Shown here piece by piece: positions 9,254 through 13,326 of a stretch of DNA of 13,326 nucleotides (position 1 is its first letter; each line of letters begins with the position of its first letter). This DNA comes from JBFHNV01 sp041593595. GTDB lineage: Bacteria > Pseudomonadota > Gammaproteobacteria > HK1. The notes beneath the pieces were generated by a model. The model worked only from the letters and a program-made list of their open reading frames with translations, ran no database searches and was not told the DNA's origin. The stretch covers positions 1 through 13,326 of the forward strand of contig JBFHNV010000164.1 in assembly GCA_041593595.1 (NCBI GenBank), written 5' to 3'. The position numbers and the translations under genes are program-made.

Positions 9254-9952
9254 GTGACCGGGCGCGTCTGGGCGGTGGTGCCCGCCGCCGGCGTCGGGCA
9301 GCGCATGGGCGCCGCCATGCCAAAGCAGTATCTGCCGCTGCAGGGCCGCGCGGTCATCGAGCACACGCTGGCGCGCCTCGCGGCGTGCCCGCGGATCGCC
9401 GGCGTGGTGGTGGCGCTGGCCGCTGGTGACCGGCGCTTCGCCGCGCTGGCAGGGAGCGCGGGGGTGCGCACCGTCACCGGCGGCGCCGAGCGCGCCGACA
9501 GCGTGCTCGCGGCGCTGGACGCGCTGCTGGACGACGGGGCCGCCCCCGGGGATCTGGCACTGGTGCACGATGGGGTGCGTCCCTGCCTGCACGCCGCGGA
9601 TCTGGCGCGGGTGGTGGACGCGGCCCTGGTCTCGCCGGCAGGCGCGCTGCTGGCGACGCCGGTGCGCGACACCTTGAAGCGGGTGGACGGCGAGCGGGTG
9701 ATGGCCACCGTGCCCCGCGACGGGCTGTGGCACGCGCTCACGCCCCAGGTGTTTCCGCTGGCGGCGCTGCGCGCAGCGCTCGCGGCGGCGCGGGCTGCCG
9801 GCGTGCAGGCCACCGACGAGGCCCAGGCCATGGAGCGCGCCGGCCACGCCCCGCGGGTGGTGCAGGGGCGCGCCGACAACATCAAGATCACGCGCGCCGA
9901 GGACCTGGAGCTCGCCGCGCTCGTCCTGGAACACCTGGAGCGTGTGTCATGA
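9254..9952 (+). CDS. ispD: 2-C-methyl-D-erythritol 4-phosphate cytidylyltransferase
   Basis: 232 residues (236 in E. coli). It transfers CMP from CTP to MEP to give CDP-ME in the MEP isoprenoid pathway. The nucleotide-binding start VVPAAGVGQRMGAAMPKQY has Arg17 and Lys24, equivalent to the catalytic Arg20 and Lys27 of E. coli. Also seen are GGAERADSVLA, LVHDGVRPCLH, TPVRDTLKRV, GLWHALTPQVFP, ATDEAQAME and GRADNIKITRAEDL. The GTG at 9254 is the only possible start: the in-frame TGA at 9233-9235 is just upstream and no other start codon lies between. There is no clear Shine-Dalgarno. It follows ftsB after 86 nt, the largest gap in the run, in which I see no convincing promoter or terminator. 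Its stop overlaps the ispF ATG by four nt. Confidence 0.97.
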   Translation: MTGRVWAVVPAAGVGQRMGAAMPKQYLPLQGRAVIEHTLARLAACPRIAGVVVALAAGDRRFAALAGSAGVRTVTGGAERADSVLAALDALLDDGAAPGDLALVHDGVRPCLHAADLARVVDAALVSPAGALLATPVRDTLKRVDGERVMATVPRDGLWHALTPQVFPLAALRAALAAARAAGVQATDEAQAMERAGHAPRVVQGRADNIKITRAEDLELAALVLEHLERVS

Positions 9953-10434
9953 GGATCGGACACGGCTACGACGCCCACCGCTTCGCCGCGGGCCGGCGGC
10001 TGGTGCTCGGCGGCGTGCACGTCCCGCACGATCGCGGCATGGAGGCACATTCCGACGGCGACGTGGTGCTGCACGCCCTGTGCGACGCGCTGCTGGGTGC
10101 GGCAGGCCTCGGTGACATCGGCCGCCACTTCCCGGACAGCGACGCGGCCTACGCGGACATCGACAGCCGCGTGCTGCTGGCGCGCGTGGTGGAGGCGGTG
10201 CGGCAACGCGGACTGGTGCCGGTGAACTGCGACGTCACCGTCATCGCCCAGGCGCCGCGCCTCGCGGAGCACATCGACGGCATGCGCGCCGTCATCGCCG
10301 GCGACCTGGGGCTCACCGCGGACGCGGTGAATGTGAAGGCCACCACCACCGAGCGCATGGGCTGGATCGGGCGCGAGGAGGGGATCGCCACCCACGCGGT
10401 GGTGCTGCTCGCGCCCGCGCCGGATCCGGCCTGA
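9949..10434 (+). CDS. ispF: 2-C-methyl-D-erythritol 2,4-cyclodiphosphate synthase
   Basis: 161 residues, the usual length. It converts CDP-ME 2-phosphate to ME-cyclodiphosphate and CMP, two steps after IspD, as a homotrimer with Zn2+. The metal ligands Asp8, His10 (GYDAHRF) and His42 (VLHALCDALLG) sit at exactly the E. coli positions. HSDGDV, GDIGRHFPDSD, NCDVTVIAQAPRL and VKATTTERMGWIGR complete the family signature. It starts inside the ispD stop (ATGA) and is preceded by a usable GGAG within the end of ispD. truD starts eight nt after its stop. ispD and ispF are separate genes here, not the fused IspDF of many alphaproteobacteria. Confidence 0.98.
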   Translation: MRIGHGYDAHRFAAGRRLVLGGVHVPHDRGMEAHSDGDVVLHALCDALLGAAGLGDIGRHFPDSDAAYADIDSRVLLARVVEAVRQRGLVPVNCDVTVIAQAPRLAEHIDGMRAVIAGDLGLTADAVNVKATTTERMGWIGREEGIATHAVVLLAPAPDPA

Positions 10435-10442
10435 TCGCCGCG

Positions 10443-11510
10443 GTGGACGGCACCGCCGACGCCGACGCCCTGTCCCCGCCGCGTGCCCACGGCGAGCCGC
10501 TCTGCGACGGCGTCATCCGGCGCGACGCAGACCAGTTCCGGGTGTGCGAGATCCCGGCCCACGCGCCCGGCGGGTCCGGAGCGCACCTGTGGCTCGAGAT
10601 CGAGCGCCGCGGCATGAACACCGAGCATGCGGTGCGGCTGCTGGCGAGCGCGGCGGGTGCCGCGCCGAGGGACGTGGGCTACGCGGGGCTGAAGGACCGA
10701 CACGCCCGCACCCGGCAGTGGTTCAGCGTGCCGTTCGCGGGCGATGCGCAGCGGCTCGACGTGGCGCTGGAGGCGGCGGGTCTGCAGGTGGTCGCGCGGG
10801 CGTTCCACGCCCGCAAGCTGAAGCGCGGCGCGCTGGCGGGCAACCATTTCCGCATCCTGGTGCACGCGCCGGCGGCGGAGCGTGCGGTGCTCGAGGCGCG
10901 GGCCGGGCGCGTGCGCGCCGCCGGCGTGCCCAACTACTTCGGGCCGCAGCGCTTCGGTCACGGGGGCGGCAACCTGGCCCGGGCGCGGGCCCTGTTCGCA
11001 GGCACCGAGCCGGTGCGCGAGCGCCACCGCCGTGGCCTGTACCTGTCGGCGGCGCGCTCGGCGCTGTACAACCGCGTGCTGGCGGCGCGGGTCCGCGCCG
11101 GGACCTGGAACACGCTGCTGCCGGGTGAAGCGGTGGCGCTCGCGGGCAGTGCCAGCTTCTTCGTCGCAGACCGCGTGGACGCCGCCCTCGAGCAGCGGCT
11201 GGCCGACCACGACGTGCATCCCAGCGGGCCGCTGTGGGGCCGCGGACCCTCGCCGGCGAGGGACGCGGCGGCGGCCGCGGAGGCGGCGGCTCTGGCCCAC
11301 TGTGCCGATCTGCGGGACGGGCTCGCCGCCGCGGGCCTGGACCACGCCCGCCGGGCGCTGCGGCTCGTGGTGCCGGACCTGGTGCTCGAGCCGGCGGTGG
11401 ATGGCGGCTGGTGGATCGCGTTCACGCTCCCGCCCGGTGCCTACGCCACGGTGGTCCTCGCGGAGCTGTTCCGGGTGCGTGACGCCGCGGCGGAGCGCGC
11501 GACCGGCTGA
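10443..11510 (+). CDS. truD: tRNA pseudouridine(13) synthase TruD
   Basis: 355 residues (349 in E. coli). It isomerises U13 of some tRNAs to pseudouridine. The catalytic Asp85 sits in GYAGLKDRHARTRQWFS, with NYFGPQRFG at 164-172 and LSAARSALYNRVL further on. The central TRUD insertion domain (about 173-300) ends before a C-terminal segment closing in LPPGAYATVVLAELFRV. The first start in the frame is the GTG at 10443; the N-terminus through HGEPLCDGVIRRDADQF aligns with the E. coli start region, so this start is plausible even though no good Shine-Dalgarno is present. It is the last gene of the co-directional run. In many gammaproteobacteria surE and pcm follow; here a convergent lipoprotein gene lies 8 bp away. 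Confidence 0.96.
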   Translation: MDGTADADALSPPRAHGEPLCDGVIRRDADQFRVCEIPAHAPGGSGAHLWLEIERRGMNTEHAVRLLASAAGAAPRDVGYAGLKDRHARTRQWFSVPFAGDAQRLDVALEAAGLQVVARAFHARKLKRGALAGNHFRILVHAPAAERAVLEARAGRVRAAGVPNYFGPQRFGHGGGNLARARALFAGTEPVRERHRRGLYLSAARSALYNRVLAARVRAGTWNTLLPGEAVALAGSASFFVADRVDAALEQRLADHDVHPSGPLWGRGPSPARDAAAAAEAAALAHCADLRDGLAAAGLDHARRALRLVVPDLVLEPAVDGGWWIAFTLPPGAYATVVLAELFRVRDAAAERATG

Positions 11511-11524
11511 GTCCGATGTCAGCC
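11505..11524. terminator. Inverted repeat holding both stop codons of truD and the convergent lipoprotein gene
   Basis: GGCTGA (11505-11510) and TCAGCC (11519-11524) are exact reverse complements around an 8-nt loop. The TGA of truD is the end of the left arm, and the TGA of the minus-strand gene is the end of the right arm. A hairpin would form in both transcripts. There are no T-runs, so bidirectional termination is only inferred. Confidence 0.3.
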
Positions 11525-11974
11525 CTCGTAGGGAGCGAAGCGCATGCGACCGCCGGTGGCCTCCACCAGGGCGCGCACCTCCGCCTCCTGGGCCGGCTCG
11601 CCCAGGAACAGGAACTCGAGATGGGGCAGCCGGCTCTTGCGGTGGAAGCCGAGGGCGTCGCGGATCACCTTCAGCGTCTTCTCCGGGTCGGGTCCGGTGA
11701 CCAGGATGCGCACGGGCTGGAGCTCCGCGGGCGCGAGACGCGTTGCCAGATCCCGCGCCATGTCGGAAGGACCCGTGATACCCGCCACGTTGGTGAACAG
11801 GCGGTCGGCGAGGGGACCGGAGGAGCGGATCACCAGGTACTCGTAACGCCCGCCGAAGGCATGGCTCGCGGCCTGCAGGCGGAGATCCGTGTCGTCGGGC
11901 GGCGCTGTGGTCGCGGCGCAGCCGGACACGGCGAGGGCGGCGACGGCGAGCAGGGCGAGGGCGGTTCGGTGCAT
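11519..11974 (-). CDS. Small lipoprotein of unknown function
   Basis: 151 residues from the ATG at 11974. That start was chosen over an upstream in-frame ATG at 12043 because MHRTALALLAVAALAVSGC is a textbook lipoprotein signal, with lipobox VSGC and Cys19 as the lipidated residue; the longer version would add 23 residues reaching into the divergent gene's start region. The mature part (after TAPPDD) is a mixed alpha/beta domain with the segments YEYLVIRSSG, LQPVRILVTGPDPEKTLKVI and PHLEFLFLGEPAQEAEVRALVEATGG. I do not recognise the family. It is expected to be anchored to an envelope membrane facing the periplasm. No strong Shine-Dalgarno is visible. It converges on truD and diverges from a second small lipoprotein gene. 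Confidence 0.78.
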   Translation of the reverse strand: MHRTALALLAVAALAVSGCAATTAPPDDTDLRLQAASHAFGGRYEYLVIRSSGPLADRLFTNVAGITGPSDMARDLATRLAPAELQPVRILVTGPDPEKTLKVIRDALGFHRKSRLPHLEFLFLGEPAQEAEVRALVEATGGRMRFAPYEG

Positions 11975-12011
11975 CGGGCAGTCGCGCGGAGGCGTGGTTG
12001 CGGAGGCGGCG

Positions 12012-12019
12012 CTTATAGT
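12012..12019. promoter_or_regulatory. Overlapping -10 boxes of a likely bidirectional promoter
   Basis: In the 74-bp gap between two divergent lipoprotein genes, the bases CTTATAGT read TATAGT on the plus strand (12014-12019) and TATAAG on the minus strand (12017 to 12012). Each matches five of six positions of TATAAT. It is one of very few AT-rich patches nearby. The plus-strand start would give a leader of about 23 nt before the ATG at 12049. No good -35 element is seen for either direction. Confidence 0.4.
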
Positions 12020-12048
12020 GGGTCGCGGACCGGCAATTTTCAAAGCGC

Positions 12049-12489
12049 ATGTTCCACGCAGACACGGCAGCGCTCCTGCACCGCCTCGCGGCAGCCTGCC
12101 TGGCGGTGCAGATCGTCGGCTGCGCCGCGCCCTACGACCCGTCGCCGCCGGCCGACGAGCCGTTGCGCGTGCTGCGCTTCCGATCGCCGGAGAATCTCGA
12201 GGCCACCTACCGCACGCTGTACGCGCGCCTCGAGGAATGCGCGGGCGCCAGCTACCGGGTGCAGCCGCGCTTCGACCGGGCCGCTGGCCACGCCTGGCTG
12301 ATGCTCGTCGCGGGGCTCGGCCTCGATCGCTACTCCGCCCTCGGCAACCGCTTCGCCGCGCGCTTCGACGTGCGCGAGACTCCGGACGGCACCAGGGTGG
12401 AAGCCCCCCAGGTGGACCGGGGGCTCGTGCCCGTGGTGGACGCGGCGCCCGCCTGGCTGAACGAGGGCTCCCGCGACTGTCGCGCCTGA
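12049..12489 (+). CDS. Small lipoprotein of unknown function
   Basis: 146 residues. The N-terminus has a hydrophobic stretch ending in a lipobox IVGC with Cys25 (LAACLAVQIVGCAAP), so it should be a lipid-anchored envelope protein; the n-region is long and has only one Arg plus His residues. After a short Pro-rich linker (PSPPADEP), the domain contains LEATYRTLYARLEEC, then a YRVQPRFD strand, then MLVAGLGLDRYSALGNRFAARFDVRE. Cys64 and Cys144 could form a disulfide in the periplasm. I do not recognise the family with certainty. No Shine-Dalgarno precedes the ATG at 12049. It diverges from the lipoprotein gene on the minus strand; the two proteins do not look alike beyond the lipoprotein signal. 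Confidence 0.75.
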   Translation: MFHADTAALLHRLAAACLAVQIVGCAAPYDPSPPADEPLRVLRFRSPENLEATYRTLYARLEECAGASYRVQPRFDRAAGHAWLMLVAGLGLDRYSALGNRFAARFDVRETPDGTRVEAPQVDRGLVPVVDAAPAWLNEGSRDCRA

Positions 12490-12505
12490 GTGCTGCCGGG
12501 CGGGT

Positions 12506-12523
12506 AGGTGTGCGCCTACACCT
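12506..12523 (+). terminator. Stem-loop after the second lipoprotein gene
   Basis: AGGTGT (12506-12511) and ACACCT (12518-12523) are exact reverse complements around a 6-nt loop, beginning 17 nt after the lipoprotein stop. An alternative overlapping pairing is GTAGG/CCTAC (12504-12508 with 12515-12519). No T-run follows. The position fits a terminator, with low certainty. Confidence 0.3.
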
Positions 12524-12604
12524 TCCGGGGGCGGAACCCTACGTCGGTGCGGCGGCCACGGGATTCATCCGTCGGGCTCCCGCGGGCAGCATGGGACCGT
12601 GCAC

Positions 12605-12677
12605 GAGGGACGCCAGGGACGGCCGCGGTGCACAGGGACGGGTCATGGACGACCCGGCAAGGCGAGACCAGGGACGG
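12605..12677 (+). repeat. Cluster of AGGGACG short direct repeats upstream of the PP-loop gene
   Basis: AGGGACG occurs four times (12606-12612, 12615-12621, 12634-12640, 12670-12676), three of them as the longer CAGGGACGG (12614, 12633, 12669). Start-to-start spacings are 9, 19 and 36. A hairpin CGGGTC/GACCCG (12639-12644 with 12651-12656) sits between the third and fourth copies. The remainder of the 202-bp gap from 12490 to 12691 holds no gene I can support; no convincing sigma70 promoter stands out. The repeats could be binding sites for a regulator, or simple low-level duplication. Confidence 0.4.
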
Positions 12678-12691
12678 TGGAACCGCACGCC

Positions 12692-13326
12692 ATGGACGGA
12701 AGCGCACTCTCCTTGAACAGCCGCCCCCGCCACGGCGGGGGCGGCGCCCTGGCGCGCCGCGCCACCCGCTCGCTGGTGCTGTGGAGCGGCGGTGTGGACA
12801 GCACCTACGCGTTGAAGCGTCTGCTGGCCGAGACCCGCGACGAGGTGTTCTCCCACCACGTGGAGGTTCAGCGGTGGAACAGCGGCGAGGGCCCGGGCCT
12901 GCGCTCGCGCTTCGAGGCCCTCGCCATCGAGCGGCTGCGCGACGCGCTGGCGGCCGAGACCCGGGGTTTCGTGCACACCACCTCGCGGGTGGATCTGCCC
13001 GCCTGCGGTCCGGTGCACGGGCAGGCGGCGCTGCTCGCCTTTCTCGGCGGGCTGGCGGCCATGGGCCATGGCTTCACGCCCTTCGACCGCATCCTGGTGG
13101 GCGTGAACGCCGACACGGATCCCGGCTGGGACCCGGACTCCGCGGCCTGCGCGCTGCGCCGCACGCGGCTCGCCCGGGCACTGCGCGCGGCGTGGGGCGG
13201 CGACGAGGTGCCGCGGGTCTACCTGTGGGACCCGCGCCCCCACAAGGTGGCCATGGTGGACTACCTGGGCCCGCGGCTCGCGGCGCTCACCGTGTCCTGC
13301 CGCGCGCCCCGGGAGGCACCGGAAGA
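12692..13326 (+). CDS. QueC-like PP-loop ATP pyrophosphatase (3' end beyond window)
   Basis: 211 codons are visible and the frame is still open at the right edge. The PP-loop signature SGGVDS (residues 32-37) follows a hydrophobic strand SLVLW, as in N-type ATP pyrophosphatases. Further on are HHVEVQR, FDRILVGVNADTDPGWDPDSAACALRRTR, and HKVAMVDYLGPRLAALTVSC (Cys203), which resembles the QueC segment before its zinc-binding Cys cluster. QueC makes the nitrile of preQ0 from carboxy-deazaguanine. This protein is diverged from standard QueC, and no other queuosine gene is in the window, so its substrate is uncertain. The ATG at 12692 is the only ATG in the open frame upstream of SGGVDS; GTG at 12677 or 12599, TTG at 12713 and GTG at 12776 are alternatives. 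A strong hairpin (12720-12745) lies inside its first codons. Fold call confident, function not. Confidence 0.8.
   Translation, partial: MDGSALSLNSRPRHGGGGALARRATRSLVLWSGGVDSTYALKRLLAETRDEVFSHHVEVQRWNSGEGPGLRSRFEALAIERLRDALAAETRGFVHTTSRVDLPACGPVHGQAALLAFLGGLAAMGHGFTPFDRILVGVNADTDPGWDPDSAACALRRTRLARALRAAWGGDEVPRVYLWDPRPHKVAMVDYLGPRLAALTVSCRAPREAPE
12720..12745 (+). promoter_or_regulatory. Near-perfect 12-bp GC hairpin in the first codons of the PP-loop gene
   Basis: GCCGCCCCCGCC (12720-12731) and GGCGGGGGCGGC (12734-12745) are exact reverse complements with only AC between them; opening the innermost pair gives an 11-bp stem with a 4-nt loop. It lies 28 nt after the proposed ATG, where it would hinder early elongation or shape start choice. 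It encodes a low-complexity segment RPRHGGGGAL that PP-loop proteins do not need. No T-run follows, so an intrinsic terminator is not clear. Confidence 0.45.

Noticed and set aside
7250..9934. Open minus-strand frame of about 890 codons antisense to kdsA, eno, ftsB and ispD
   Set aside because: The sense strand encodes four well-conserved proteins; the antisense product is low complexity.
12605..12677. AGGGACG repeats as a CRISPR array or iteron origin
   Set aside because: Repeats are only 7-9 nt, spacings are uneven (9, 19, 36) and there are no cas or rep genes nearby.
12490..12691. preQ1 riboswitch ahead of the QueC-like gene
   Set aside because: The leader is GC-rich and lacks the A-rich tail and loop sequences of known preQ1 aptamers; the hairpins seen do not fit those folds.
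12539..13243. Minus-strand frame of 234 codons opposite the PP-loop gene
   Set aside because: The plus strand holds SGGVDS and a QueC-like tail; the minus product shows no motif and has shadow-like composition.
12692..13326. Calling the PP-loop gene a Qat or CBASS defence gene
   Set aside because: No ATPase, TatD-like, cyclase or effector partner is in the window; similarity is at fold level only.

Overview
The window looks like ordinary chromosome from a very GC-rich (roughly 70% by eye) Gram-negative bacterium. KdsA (lipopolysaccharide Kdo synthesis), FtsB, DarP, a PepN of the gammaproteobacterial type and the order pyrG-kdsA-eno-ftsB-ispD-ispF-truD together point to a gammaproteobacterium. 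A high-GC Chromatiales/Ectothiorhodospiraceae-like lineage is my best guess, but I cannot fix the family from sequence alone. There are no rRNA or tRNA genes, insertion sequences, CRISPR arrays or phage genes.

Left part (1-5000): the 3' part of a small exported fasciclin-domain protein converges on pepN (minus strand). A 122-bp divergent region holding a perfect 8-bp dyad separates pepN from darP. darP is translationally coupled (TGATG) to a lipoprotein of the AttH/CrtC lipocalin-like family. A perfect 12-bp GC hairpin lies between that gene and pyrG.

Centre (5083-11510): a compact co-directional run of housekeeping genes, pyrG-kdsA-eno-ftsB-ispD-ispF-truD. Most junctions are stop/start overlaps or gaps under 10 nt; the one real gap is 86 nt, before ispD. 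The genes supply CTP, Kdo-8-phosphate, phosphoenolpyruvate, a divisome subunit, two consecutive steps of the MEP isoprenoid pathway and tRNA pseudouridine-13. Eno makes the PEP that KdsA consumes, and CTP from PyrG is a substrate for IspD (and for KdsB elsewhere), so the run is metabolically coherent. KdsA carries all four ligands of the metal-dependent class (Cys21, His195, Glu232, Asp243), unlike the E. coli enzyme.

Right part (11511-13326): two small, unrecognised lipoprotein genes are transcribed divergently from a 74-bp gap whose AT-rich core reads as a -10 box on both strands. The first converges on truD with only 8 bp between the stops, and both stop codons lie in the arms of one inverted repeat. 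After a 202-bp gap with reiterated AGGGACG motifs, a gene for a QueC-like PP-loop ATP pyrophosphatase (SGGVDS) begins and runs off the window edge. Its first codons contain a near-perfect 12-bp GC hairpin. This gene is the most interesting item here, because it does not look like canonical QueC and its neighbours beyond the edge are unknown. I see no clear multi-gene novel system inside the window.
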